Positions 25,043 to 36,390 of a stretch of DNA of 64,000 bases are shown here, piece after piece. The stretch is from assembly GCA_003254925.1 (NCBI GenBank), contig QANZ01047639.1, positions 1 to 64,000 on the forward strand, read 5' to 3'. A model generated the notes under the pieces. That model was given only the letters and a program-made list of their open reading frames with translations, did no database searches and had not been told where the DNA came from. The first letter of the stretch is position 1. Each line of letters opens with the position of its first letter. The translations under genes and the position numbers were made by a program. The DNA is from Chamaecrista fasciculata. Taxonomy: Eukaryota > Streptophyta > Magnoliopsida > Fabales > Fabaceae.

Positions 25043-25825
25043 NCGTCCAATTCATAAATTTGATTCAAAAACCCAACCAAACCTATGATTCCACTCTTTT
25101 GCATATGCTTCAAACTCAAATCATTTACACGTTCTCAGATCTGGAGGTGACAATTCCTAAATCTGCTTCAAACCCCAACCAAACCTATGATTCCACTCTT
25201 TTGCATATGCTTCAAACTCAAATCATTTACACATTCTCAGATTTGGAGCTAACAACTGTTGATAGAAAATATGATTGGGAGGAAAACCCGAAAATTCTAA
25301 AAATTGAAAAGAGGGAAAAAAAAAAGAATAAATAGTTCGTGTTGGTGAAGTATACTCGAAATTGAAAATCGGAAGCGATTCGTACTTTCTTCAGATTCGG
25401 ATGAAACAAAAACGAATTCGTCAAAGAAGTTGTATACGTGAAGAATCCGATTTGGGGCTGATCGATTTGCGGATAGTGTAGAACCGATTTGTTGTTCTTC
25501 TTCTCCGTTTGAAATGGCAAGAGAGAGAGAGAGGTTTTCTTTGTGTAAAATTAACTAAAACCCCCAAGGTATTTATTCTTTCTTATATTTTGATTCTATT
25601 ATAGAGAAAAAGGTCCTTAATACAAAAATTTAAACTTTTAGGAGTTAAAAATCAATTTTGTCCATTTTTTTTTAACGAAAAAATGGATGAAAAACGTTTG
25701 AGGGACCAACTGTGTCAAGTTTTGGATAACTGAGGCACCAATATGGAACGAAAAATAACTGAGGGACCAATTTAAAACATTGAGCATAACTGAGGAACCA
25801 AAATAGGACTTTGACCTTAAAAAAA
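24824..25825. mobile_element. MULE-like element 1, long TIRs, 9-bp target duplication
   Basis: The body runs 24833-25816. The left arm begins GACTAAAGTCCTATTTTGG and the right arm, reverse-complemented, begins GGTCAAAGTCCTATTTTGG; the arms continue for about 135-180 bp. Both ends are flanked by TTAAAAAAA (24824-24832 and 25817-25825), a 9-bp duplication typical of Mutator-like elements. The interior holds a CT microsatellite (24994-25042, with a single N at 25043) and a direct duplication of about 85 bp (25061-25146 and 25160-25247). No transposase is present, so it is non-autonomous. Confidence 0.75.
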
Positions 25826-26017
25826 AACGAGTAAACTCCCAAATTAGTCCCTGGATTATTTGGTCGCTGATAGATTGGTCACTGATTTATGGAAATAGAC
25901 AAATAGGTCCCCGAATTTTACTAACGTTAGTCAAATTGGTCCTTCCGTTAAGTTGTCGTTAGCCAAGACGATACGTGTCCGTTAACTTAATGTGCCATGT
26001 CAGCAGTTGGAAAACTG

Positions 26018-26058
<41 letters not shown>

Positions 26059-26822
26059 GCCACATGTACTTCATTTGCCATATAAGCATTAATAATTAAA
26101 AAAACAATTCCTTCAAAAATCAAATTGGTCCCTGAGTCATAATAATTTAAGATTTTGGGGTTTAGGTTTTAGGGTTTAGGGTTTAGGGTTTAAGTTTTAG
26201 GATTTTAGGGTTTTTACTATTTTTAAGGACTAAATTGGAATGTTTGGAAGAGTTTGGGAAACTTTACAATTTTAGGATTTTAGGGTTTTAGGGGTTAGGA
26301 TTTTAGGGTTTAGAGTTTAGGGTTTAAGTTTTAAGGTTTTTAATACTTTTAAGGACTAAATTGAAATGTTTGGAAGAGTTTTGGGACACTTTACAATTTT
26401 ATTTTGAGGATTTGGGACTAAAATGAATGAAGATGATGAAAAAGAGGGGGAATTGAAAATAAGGGATAAGAATGGGTGAGTAAAAATTAATTTTTTTTTT
26501 CTGAAAAAATTATGACTCAGGGACCAATTTGATTTTTGAAGGAATTGTTTTTTTAATTATTAATGCTTATGTGGCAAATGAAGTACAAGTGGTGTTTTTT
26601 TTTTTTTTTCAGTTTTCCAACTGCTGACTTGGCACTTAACGTGCCACGTCAGCAGTTAACGGACACGTCATCGTCTTGGCTAACGACAACTTAACGGAAG
26701 GACCAATTTGACTAACATTAGTAAAATTCGGGGACCTATTTGTCAATTTCCATAAATCAGGGACCAATCTGTCAGCGACCCAATAATCCAGGGACCAATT
26801 TGGGAGTTTACTAAAAAAAAAC
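25820..26822. mobile_element. MULE-like element 2, long TIRs, 9-bp target duplication
   Basis: The body runs 25829-26813. Arms begin AGTAAACTCCCAAATT on the left and, reverse-complemented, AGTAAACTCCCAAATTGG on the right, and extend about 315 bp inward to 26145 and 26502. The flanks are AAAAAAAAC on both sides (25820-25828 and 26814-26822). The centre has telomere-like TTTAGGG tracts. No transposase. It abuts element 1 and appears to use the same A-rich target tract. Confidence 0.75.
26155..26400 (+). repeat. Telomere-like TTTAGGG repeats, duplicated unit
   Basis: Irregular 'tttagggtttagggttta' tracts occur twice, each followed by 'aaggactaaattg' and 'gaatgtttggaagagttt' or close variants. 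This is a tandem unit of about 125 bp in the core of MULE-like element 2. The motif is the plant telomere repeat but is too degenerate and short to be a true interstitial telomere. Confidence 0.65.
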
Positions 26823-26937
26823 AATACAAGTCAAGAGCACAGCGATACATGTCTTAAATTCATTGGTTTGTGGACTATGTTGCGTGGGTACTCCAAAAAT
26901 GGTGCTGCACCCGTACCCGTATCCTAGGAATACTCTT

Positions 26938-27081
26938 GGGTACTTTAAAATATTATGAAATTAATTTTTTTTTATTTTTTTTTGTAAAACTTCACAATAT
27001 GTTTTTCTANGGTACTTTAAAATATTATGAAATTAATTTTTTTAATTTTTTTTTTGTAAAACTTCACAATATGTTTTTCTA
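26938..27081 (+). repeat. 72-bp near-perfect duplication joined by a single N
   Basis: The sequence from 'gggtactttaaaatattatg' to 'caatatgtttttcta' occurs at 26938-27009 and again from 27011, with N at 27010 between them. The copies differ only in T-run length, which fits unmerged contig ends better than a biological duplication. Confidence 0.7.
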
Positions 27082-27769
27082 ATTTTATTTATGTTATATT
27101 AGAACTTCATTTTATTTAGATTAATAAACAAAACATTCATACTTTTATAAGAAATATCATATGAATTTATATTTTATAACTTTGTATTTAAATAAATGTT
27201 GTCGTACATGTACCCCATAATTTTCAAAATTAAGCGTATCTCGTACCTGCACCCATATCCGTACAAGTACCCGTACCCGTGCAAAGGCAACATAGGTTTG
27301 TGAATGATTTATCCCATGCGAGTATAAGTTACATTATAGACTATCCGTTAAGTTAATTACAATAACTCTTTAAAAATAAACATATTACAAGAACATGATG
27401 AAAGTGATAGACACTCGCTATAACTTAGGCTATCAATATGAATTAGGCTAACAAACTCACGTGAGTCATAGTTTTTAATGAGTGGAGATTTCACCAATTT
27501 AACTTATTGAATTGATGAGTTAAACGGGTCAATTTACTAAACAAATTAAAGACGATCAAATTGTATTTAATTTATTGATATTCATATTTAACATCTTAGC
27601 GCATATATGATTGAAATGAATAAAATAGTATAGAGACCGCAATTAGTTATACGAAAGAGCTCGAAATATCATGTAATTAATATAACCTCAATAATACTTT
27701 TTAAAGTTTGAATTGAAAGACTAGCCTTGTATATAATTAAAATTTGTATTCACCTCAAACACTATATAT

Positions 27770-27962
27770 ATTTTTTTTATAATCAATATTAAAACTTCAG
27801 ATGAGTTGGTCCTCAAGGCTCACTAAGATCAAGACATGTCTTCAGGCTCTATGAACGCTTATAAAGATACTAACAGATCGACTACTAATAAGGCGGCAGC
27901 AGGATTCAAACTCACGACCTTGTGAATTATAAATTGACTCGTTACCAATTGAGCTAACCTAT
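27770..27962 (-). mobile_element. tRNA-derived SINE
   Basis: On the minus strand the element begins with 'ggttagctcaattggtaac', a good RNA polymerase III A box (27957-27946 region). About 33 bp later comes a B-box-like 'gagtttgaatcc' (27913-27902). It ends in an A-rich tail (T run at about 27771-27779 on +). Length of about 190 bp and box spacing match plant SINEs. The head is too diverged from a tRNA to fold as a functional one. Target duplication not resolved. Confidence 0.6.
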
Positions 27963-28019
27963 TTAAACTAAATTTCAACGGCTCAATATCATCATCTATT
28001 TGTAATAGTGCATATAACA

Positions 28020-28245
28020 GATTGCCATGTCAGCTGATGTATCTAGCCTAGATTGTGATCCAAGTGTATGAGTTAGTTTCTGATTAGTTTGCCAGTTGTA
28101 GTTTGTTAGGATTAGTTAGCTCATTCATTCTTCTTAGCACATGGCGCTTGTATAATGAGCAGCTATATATATTGGTGATTGTAACACATTATAATTCATT
28201 CAATATAATTGAAACTCATTTCTCAAATCCTTTTAATTTGGAAGA
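28020..28245 (+). mobile_element. LTR-like fragment (Copia/TRIM type)
   Basis: A stretch with 'tgttaggattagttagctc', then 'tatatatattggtgattgt' and 'cattcaatataattg' reads like the U3-R end of a short LTR with an AT-rich promoter and polyadenylation signals. No partner LTR or coding region was seen. Old and partial; weak call. Confidence 0.3.
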
Positions 28246-28619
28246 AATTATAATGGACTAGCTTTTATACTCACTACTAATTAAATATGTAAATACACTG
28301 AAAATAATTTTCTATTATTTTATAGATACGCGCAAACATGCATATTTATTTAATGGTTCAATGTCTCTAAAAAAACGTTTATAATTAAACTAAGAAACTT
28401 ATCTAAAAACCTTTCATTTCTTTTAACACGCATGGAATCGAGTTTCTTATTTAATGATCTACACTCTAAATGGAAAATGGGAGGATTTAAGAGAGCTAAT
28501 TTCAATTATTTTTGGATAGAAAGACTTGTTATAAATAAATAGAAATTTATTACACCTTATACCTAAAAATAAATGCACGAGGGACATTAGAGGAAATATA
28601 ATAATGAAGGTTGGCCACA

Positions 28620-28860
28620 GACACACATATAAATAAGTATACTTCTCTAAAGGATTGAAATATAAAATTTAGTCCTTTAAATAATCAAATGGTGTATTTT
28701 TTTAGTTTACAAAAAGGATTAAAAAGTATATTATTTGATTTTTTTTAGTGATTAAACTATATATTTCAATCTTTCAAGAGCCGAGTTATCAATTCAGTAA
28801 TCTTTTGAAAATTGAATTGTTAGTTTAATATATATATATATATATATGATCATATATAAT
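28620..28860. repeat. Foldback repeat ('aatttagtcctttaa' type)
   Basis: 'aggattgaaatataaaattt' on the left is mirrored by 'aactatatatttcaatcttt' on the right, with a short centre near 28725. A similar structure lies at 21900-22130 in polygalacturonase intron 1. Small MITE-like hairpin without coding. Confidence 0.4.
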
Positions 28861-29359
28861 TAATTGTGGCTTCATATTACAAAATAAGTTCCACAGGTTA
28901 ATTATGTAAGCTGAATCATTTAGTAAGTGTGTTTCTGAGTCACTTTCGCATTTCCTTGCTAATTGTTATAAATGATTCTAAAAGAGAAATTAAAGTAAAT
29001 GGGAGTCAGGCGATGGCCATGGAAAAAGCTTTAGGATTAAGTTAGTATTAATTACAAGAACACACACGCACATATGTGTTTGTACAAAATTCGATTGAAC
29101 ATTAGTCAATATGAAAAGATTTTAATAAATTTCAGAAAGTGATAAAATAATTTTCGAATTTTTAATTTTGAAAATATGTTTTTAAGTTTTATTATTATTA
29201 TTAAATTAATTTGATATTAACAATATACTAATTTTTTAATGAAGGGTTTTAATAAAATGAATTTTTTTTAGTTACTAAATTGATGAAGCCTTTTAATTTG
29301 CCCAAAAATAAAGTTCAAAAAATTTTATACATTTTAACATGTACAATTGTACATGCATG

Positions 29360-30375
29360 CATATAATATACTAGGGCTTTGCATGTTCTAATGGACATGC
29401 AAATATGTATGTGAAATTTTAATTTAATATAAATAATTATATAAAAAATAAAATTAGTTTATTTTATTTTATTTTAAAATGACAAAAATTATTAATAAAA
29501 AATGGTATCATGATATAAATGTAAATTTAACAAACAATGATAAAAAAAAGAAGTTATTTGTTTACAACTTAATTTTATCATGGACATGGATGGGGAATTG
29601 TGAAAATTTATAGCATGCCGTGTGGATGAATTTTGGACGTGAGTCGTGGGTTGATTATTGTTTTTTTATATATAGATGTAATGAGAACGTGGTATGAGAC
29701 GTGGGCTAAGTTTTTATTTTCATTTATATATTTTTTTAATATATTATATTTAAAATAATTTGTTTTATATTATAGTTTTAAATGACCGATTACTAAAAAC
29801 TCCTAAAATATATATAATATATATATAGTGCTAAAAATTTTGTACATTTTAACTTACACATACATGCATGTGTGTGTTATATATATACACGTTACTTTTC
29901 TTTTTTTTTTTTTNATCGGAGAAGAGGATTAATCTCCATTTCTCTCCCCTCCCCTCCCCCTCCAAAAATCCAAACAAACATATAAATTAAAGAACTTTAC
30001 CTAAGTCTTCCCTATATATATATACTAGGGGCTTTGCGTGCCCTAACGTGCACGCAAATATATATATAAAATAAATGAGAATTCACCAAAAAAAATGAGG
30101 GACTAAATCGTTAACTCAGTAAAAAAGAATGGATCAAATAATAATTTTCCTCTTATTATTGATTTTGTACTATAGTTTTAAAATGTGGACAACCAAAAAG
30201 GGGTGGAGCCATATAATATAAGATATATATATATATATATATATTAAAGGGCTTTATGTTCTCTAATGAGCACGCAAATATGTCTATAAAATTTAAAATA
30301 ATTTAATATTAAAAATTATATAAATTGAGCGTGTCATGATTTATTAAAGTTGGGGTGATATTTTTATATTTTTAG
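29360..30375. repeat. Three copies of a terminal-hairpin repeat (possible Helitron ends)
   Basis: The motif 'tactaggggctttgcgtgcc' followed by 'cacgcaaata' recurs near 29370, 30022 and 30247 with changes that keep the GCGTGC...GCACGC hairpin. Each copy is followed by related AT-rich sequence, and two end near 'actatagttttaaa(a)tg'. ACTA plus a short hairpin at the left end suggests Helitron termini, but no CTRR end or helicase was found. A single N sits in a poly(T) at 29914. Confidence 0.4.
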
Positions 30376-30888
30376 GTAAATTACACAGAAGATCCCTGTG
30401 GTTTGACCTCTTTATAGAAAGGGTCTATGTGGTTTAAAAAGAAGCAAATAAGGGCATGTGGTTTACTTCGTTAACAAAAAGGATCCTAAAGTATATTTTC
30501 GTCCAAAATTTGACAGAAATCTTAGCTAAATACTATTTTAAGACCCTAATTATTAATTTTTATGATTTTGACTCCCTATTTGTATGAAAATTGACGAAAA
30601 TCTTAGCTTTCTATGCTATTTTAAGATCCTAACTATTACTATGAAACTTTTTTTTTGTGTCAAAGTCCTTCTCTCATACAAAGAGGGAGTCAAACGCATA
30701 AAAATTAATAGTCAGAGTCTTAAAATAGTATTCTAGGCAAGATTTTTGTCAAATTTTGGATGAAAATATATCTCAGGACCGTTTTTGTTAACAGAGCAAA
30801 CAACAGACCCTTATTTGTCACTTTTAAACCACATGGACCTTTTTCTGTAAATGGGTCAAACCACAGGGACCTTCTGTTTAATTTACCC
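30375..30888. mobile_element. Palindromic long-TIR element nested in the hairpin repeat
   Basis: The left arm begins GGTAAATTACACAGAAG and ends in the centre near 30600. The right arm mirrors it and ends 'gtttaatttaccc'. The arms contain 'ccctgtggtttgacc', 'aaaatttgacagaaatctt' and 'aagaccctaattattaatt'. The flanking hairpin-repeat copy resumes on the right near 30940, so this element is the younger insert. Same family as 474-1063. Confidence 0.65.
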
Positions 30889-31214
30889 TATATATTTTAT
30901 ATATTTATTTGATAATATATTGAGTAAATATTATTTTATACTATAATCTTAAAATACCGACTACTAGAAAACCCTTCAAACATATATATATAATAAATGT
31001 GTGTGTGTTTGTGTTGTCGTCCTCTCCTTGGATCACTAAAATAAATTAAATTACCGAGCTTTATCATGAAATAAATTAATTTTGTAGTTTCCATATTGCT
31101 TACTAAAATCTTAAGTGATGATTAAATTATTGGGTAAAATATAGTGAATATACATATTTCATATAGATGTTATCTAAATATATTTTTAAATTTAAATTAT
31201 TTAAACATTTTGAT

Positions 31215-31795
31215 ACATCACTATTTGGGCGTACGCCTAAGTAGCCCTCGAACCGGGCCCCCTCTCCCCTCCAAACCTGTCAAGGCGCACTTGAGCCATT
31301 CGAGTGCCTTCCGAACATTAGAGGCGGCCGTGCTTCACCCTGGGTCACAGCGCGCGCCTCCAGACTAACACCTACAACTGCCCTGTCCCGTAAACTTCGC
31401 TGAGGGAGATCGTGGGTCACGACCTTAGTCACACCCACGTTCTCCAGTATCATGGCGCCCGCCAAGCGAAACGACACGCAGTCACCCACGATTGCCTTGC
31501 TCCGCAAATCTCGATCTCCACCACCTCCGCTGGTGGAGATCGTGCCTTGCTACGTGGTGCGCCCCGCGCGCTGACCACCACTCTCCCCCTGCACTATAAA
31601 TAGAGCTCAACTCAACAGTCTAAGGTTAGCGACTCTCGATCCTAGAATTCTCTTACTCTCATATCTCTCACATACTAACTTGAGCGTCGGAGTATTCTTC
31701 GCAGGGCCCCCCTGTGAAGTTCTTGCAGATACTTGGACGATCATTTGCTCTCGCAGCCTACATCCGTTGAACTAGGTAAGTGCAACCCATTTTCT
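31215..31795 (+). mobile_element. Ty3/Gypsy LTR fragment (Tat-like)
   Basis: A GC-rich island in AT-rich DNA contains 'ctataaatagagctcaac', then 'aacttgagcgtcggagt' and 'cgcagggcccccctgtgaag'. This matches the promoter, R and U5 layout of Tat-lineage LTRs in plants; the LTR at 59.6 kb has the same order. No internal region follows. Fossil fragment. Confidence 0.6.
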
Positions 31796-31949
31796 AGTTT
31801 ATCACATTTTAATAACTATTTCAATACTTCTTATGAATGAATAACCATCTTATTATTTTTTAAGTTAAATTTAAGCATAATATTTATAATTAAGCTTAAC
31901 ATTCACAATATTTATTTTTAGATTTATAATAATTTTATTGAGATTTGAA

Positions 31950-32099
31950 CTATATAACATGTATAATATTTATTTTTTAAAGTTAAATTTTATAAGTTTA
32001 ATATATTTTTAGATTTTAATATTTATAATTGGAAGAATTAGATTAAAAAATAAATTTTATAATAGGTACACTTGCCGCAACATAGTTAATAACTCTACT

Positions 32100-32105
<6 letters not shown>
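31950..32105. repeat. Dispersed repeat shared with 34165-34275
   Basis: 'tagattttaatatttataat' and 'agattttataataggtacac' followed by 'gcaacata' recur at 34165-34275 in the same orientation with small changes. Both precede AT-rich tails. Probably the ends of one repeat family; not assigned. Confidence 0.4.
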
Positions 32106-32133
<28 letters not shown>

Positions 32134-32666
32134 TCATCTACGGAGATCTTTTTCACCTGCAAAAGATACTATAGATTTTAGCTTTAAATATAAATTATTA
32201 TTTGCAAATACTCCCTAAATTATGACAAAAATACTTTTTTTAACACTAACTAGTTCACAAATGTTTCTTCTCCACCATAATTTGTTTGTAAATTTCTTCT
32301 AAAGATCAAGTAAATTAATGATTTAGTCTCCAAAAGATGACAAGTCTCTCAATTTAATCCCCAAAATATACAAATACAAACTTTAGTCCGTGAAAGATGA
32401 TATGAGTCTTTCAATTTAAACTCCGTAAAAATATAAATACAAAATATAGTCTCTCAAAGACCCAATTAGAATCCTTTTCTAACATATCAAAATTATAAAA
32501 ATAAAAAAAAAAGTAATTCAATAACTGCTAAAAAAAATTATTTTCACTCCTAAATATACCTTATCCAAACACAATAAGAGACTTATCTAATGTGGTTGTA
32601 AACTTCCATTATATATGTGGTCCAATGTACACATAAAAGCATCCCCTTATAAGGAATCCAAGGTTA

Positions 32667-33136
32667 TAAAAACCGGACCGGACATTCAACCGGTCGAGGT
32701 AGGGGTTCAAGGTTCAATGGTTCAACCGGGGTCCAACCGGGGTCGGACCGTTAGCAAATAAATAAATTAAAAATAATAAAAAAAGCTTAAAAATGATAAA
32801 ATTCTAATTCCAATAATATAGATATAGTCAATTTTCATAATATTCATCAATATAATGTCATCAAATGAAATTTTATGATCACTTTCTCTATCAAATTTTG
32901 GTTCATAATCAACATTATCTAATATTTTACCCATAACTATTGAAAAAGACAAAAAAAATCAAAAAAGGAAAAAAAATCACATTATAAACGGTTCAACCGG
33001 TTTACCACCGGTTCAGTCCGATTTTCCCGGTTCTTGGCGTCTTTGGCTGGCCGATTCTGGGAGTGACTCGGACCGGCCTGGTGCCCGGTTCACGGTCCAA
33101 CCGGTTGAACCGGCCGGTCCGGTTTTCATAACCATG
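32667..33136. mobile_element. AACCGG-rich inverted-repeat element, copy 1
   Basis: Termini GGTTATAAAAACCGGACCGG (left) and, reverse-complemented, GGTTATGAAAACCGGACCGG (right) enclose arms crowded with 'ggttcaaccgg'. The AT-rich core carries a minus-strand frame (32940-32790) containing 'NVDYEPKFDRESDHK' and 'SFDDIILMNIMKIDY'. The right end abuts the N gap. The transposon superfamily is not identified; hAT or MULE are possible. Confidence 0.6.
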
Positions 33137-33349
33137 NNNNNNNNNNNNNNNNNNNNNNNNNNNNNNNNNNNNNNNNNNNNNNNNNNNNNNNNNNNNNNNN
33201 NNNNNNNNNNNNNNNNNNNNNNNNNNNNNNNNNNNNNNNNNNNNNNNNNNNNNNNNNNNNNNNNNNNNNNNNNNNNNNNNNNNNNNNNNNNNNNNNNNNN
33301 NNNNNNNNNNNNNNNNNNNNNNNNNNNNNNNNNNNNNNNNNNNNNNNNN
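33137..33349. other. Assembly gap (213 N)
   Basis: Undetermined bases between the right end of the AACCGG element and a poly(T) tract. Nothing can be said about the content. Confidence 0.99.
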
Positions 33350-34910
33350 TTTTTTTTTTTTTTCTTTTTATTTACTTCATTAATAAGGTATCTTTTCTTT
33401 TATATTGTTGTGATCTTAAAATTATATATTTGGGATTGTCGAATTTCAATTTTGTAAATTATACATATATAAAACATAAGTGGTTTTGCGTATATTTAAA
33501 AGTGTGTGATATTATTTTAAATTTTAAATTTATTTAAAATAATATATCATTTTACTATTTTTTTTGCAAGATTTAAATAAATTTAAAGGTAATATTGATA
33601 AGTGTATTATTTTGTCTATTTTAAAGGAATAGTTACTAATATATTTATATTCAAATTATGATTTCATCCTAATATATCTTAATTTATTTGATTTCTCCTT
33701 TATCCTAAGTTTAAATTCAAAATAGGATATACTGTGTTTAAATTCAATATTTTGTGAATATCTTATTTTTTATTTAAATTTTGGTTTTAAACTTATATTC
33801 TCTTGAATTCACATTGCAAATCATATTTAAACTCCAAATATGGCTCAAATCAAGGGAATCTACCTCTAAGGGCTACACAATATAAGAGATAGTTTTGTTG
33901 AAGATAAATTGTGCCCAAGGCTTAGTATATATGGAGTAGCTATTTTTCTGAATTTTAAGTTAGATTTTGTAATCTTGACTGATTGGGACTTAGTGGAAGT
34001 AGATTGATTCAAGAGAGTGGGATTAGGGTTAAAGAAAAAAATATAAATACCCTTCTTGAATTAGATATCAAATATAAATTAAATGAGTACTTCACTTCTT
34101 TATTGAATTGCTATTAGCTAGATTTCTATTGATTTTTTTAAAATAAATAGTTTACTATTTTTTATACTTTTATTTATTTTTTAGATTTTAATATTTATAA
34201 TTAGAATAAGTAGATTAAGAAAATAGATTTTATAATAGGGATGCTTGTTGCAACATAAGCCATAGCTCTAGTTTAATATATTATATAAATTATAGTCTAA
34301 CATACAACTTGTTGCATGCATAAAATGAGTAAAGTGACACAATATATAGCCATTGATATAATTCGATGGTGTTAAATAATGAATAGGTAACATGTTGTAT
34401 AGGTAAACTTCATACTTTGCTTAAAATCATTACATTTTTTATAAAACTTAGAGTTATTGCAAATTAGTCCCCAAAACAATAAATGATTGGGAAAATTGAT
34501 CATTTAGTCTGTATAATTTATCTGAATCTTGAATTTAGTTGCGATAGTTTATTTATTTTATAATTAGTCTTTACACTTGGATAAACCATTGGATTATTAC
34601 ACATTTGAATCAGTGACTTTAAACTAAATCTCTCTTTCTTTCCTAGTTTACACATTGGATTAATACACATTTCCTAATACACATTTTAATCATTCATGAG
34701 GATAAATAAATTATTGCAAATACCTTCTATGATAGTAGAAATTGCATTTGGTTTCCCGCCTTGTCAGATGACACTGTTAGTCTGTTACGTTTTATCCAAA
34801 GGCACTCCAACGTAACTAAGATTGAACACAATATCCTATTAAAGGATTGCTTGTCCTGCTTCCATTTAACTAACCAAAACTCTATCCATGAATTGATAGC
34901 AGAGTTAAAA
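33350..34910. other. AT-rich intergenic stretch, no gene seen
   Basis: Contains old repeat fragments, among them a piece near 33890-34080 with 'aaatataaatacccttct' that reads like a decayed LTR promoter, and the dispersed repeat at 34165-34275. No supported coding. Confidence 0.4.
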
Positions 34911-35481
34911 CGAGGGTTATTAAAATCGGACCCGACCGGCCGGTTGAACGGAGAACCGGCCATTAGGCCGATACGAGTTGTCTTAATAATCGGTCAGACA
35001 TAGACCCGGAGGGAACCGGCCAAAAACTGGTGAAACCGGCCTGAACCGGAGGCAAACCGGTTGAATCGGTCCTGATTTATTTTTTTATTTTCTTTTCTTG
35101 TTTTTTGATTTTTTTGGTTTTTTTTTTATAATTATGGGTCAAATCTCAAAGAATGTTGATTATGAACCAAAATTTGATAGAGAAAGTGATCATAAAATGT
35201 CACTTGATGATATTATATTGATGAACATTATGAAAATTGATTATCTCTATATTAATTCATGTTAATTTATGAAAATTGTATTAATATATTAATGTTATAA
35301 TTGTATTTTGTAACCTAATTATGAATATTTGAATTAAAATTTTATCATATATAGGTTTTTTTATTATTTTTAATTTATTTATTTGTCAACGGTCCGACCC
35401 CGGTTGGACCTCGGTTGAACCATTGAACCTTAAACCCCTCCTTCGGTCGGTTCAATGACCGGTCCAATTTTAATAACCTTG
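34911..35481. mobile_element. AACCGG-rich inverted-repeat element, copy 2
   Basis: Ends GGTTATTAAAATCGGACCC (left) and, reverse-complemented, GGTTATTAAAATTGGACCGG (right). The core (35131-35265, + strand) encodes a frame with 'NVDYEPKFDRESDHK' and 'SLDDIILMNIMKIDY', nearly the same peptide as copy 1 but in the opposite orientation relative to the window. The frame is about 44 codons and closes with a stop. Confidence 0.6.
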
Positions 35482-36002
35482 TTTAAAACTTATGCAAAAT
35501 CATCCACGAGATAGTTGTGTACCTCTGAAAGCAACCAAAAAAAAAAAGAAAAGAAAGGGATTGAAGGGTGAGGCAAAGAATTTCGATTTCAAGTGCGCTA
35601 ATCTCTTTACCAAGTGGAGCATAATTTTTAATTTTACTTATGTCTAAAATCTAAATATCATGAAATTTGAGGGATCAAATTATTAAAATTGTAAAAAATA
35701 AGGGATCAAATAATTTCCTCTAGTATTTTAGAAACCTATTCTTCATATCATACCTCCATGTGTCATAATTTTATATAGATATAGATTAGTAAGGTCACAA
35801 CTTTTTATATTTATTTTTAACTTACAATAGAGCATATGCTCAAGAGATATAGTTTGACTATAATTTGACTCTTGTTGTGACGCAATTGCCAACACACCTT
35901 GATCAACAAACGTATTTATTAAATATTAAATTTTTATTTTTGAAAGAATTAAATTTTCAATTTTGTTTGAAAGCTTTTTTTAAAAAAAAAACTCAATAAA
36001 AA

Positions 36003-36390
36003 ATATTGGGTAAATTACACTTTGATCCATGTTCTAAGGATTGTTTTCACTTTGGTACCATGTTCTTTCAAAAGTGATACTTTAATACCTTGTTCTTTAC
36101 ACTATTAACACTTTGGTACCAAAATTTATTTTTCTGTTAAGTTTTGACAGCAAAGTCGCACGTAACCATCACGTGCACAGTAAAAACATTAAAATGTCAA
36201 TTTTTCTCTCATTTTCACGATTCAAACAGTAAAACACTCCAAAATCCTCTCACTTCGAATCTCAGTTTTTTTTTCACAATTTTTGAGTGTTTGAGTATCT
36301 AAATCATGAAAAATGAGAAAAAAAATTGACATTTTGATATTTTTACTGTGTGCATGATGGTTACGTGCAACTTCACTGTCATCGACCTCA
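36003..36390. mobile_element. Palindromic element related to the 'ggtaaattacac' family
   Basis: Starts 'gggtaaattacactttgat' and repeats 'actttggtaccatgttctt' type blocks. The centre folds: 'aaaatgtcaatttttctctc' before and 'gagaaaaaaaattgacattt' after, with 'cgcacgtaaccatcacgtgc' mirrored by 'gcatgatggttacgtgcaa'. The right arm is shorter than the left, so the outer right end is missing. Confidence 0.5.

Noticed and set aside
24994-25045. CT repeat as a possible functional promoter element
   Set aside because: It is a simple microsatellite inside MULE-like element 1, next to a single-N join.
26155-26400. True interstitial telomere or chromosome fusion point
   Set aside because: The repeats are short, irregular and enclosed by transposon arms with a target duplication.
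27902-27957. A genuine tRNA gene on the minus strand
   Set aside because: A- and B-box-like motifs are present, but I could not form an acceptor or anticodon stem, and an A-rich tail follows. SINE is the better reading.
31144-31603. GC-rich frames of 63-75 aa at 31.2-31.6 kb that look gene-like by composition
   Set aside because: The GC peak is a Gypsy LTR fragment with a TATA box and R/U5 motifs. Open frames there follow from base composition.
33134-33457. Long frames running through N
   Set aside because: The same applies to 53290-53932. They are undetermined bases, not sequence.
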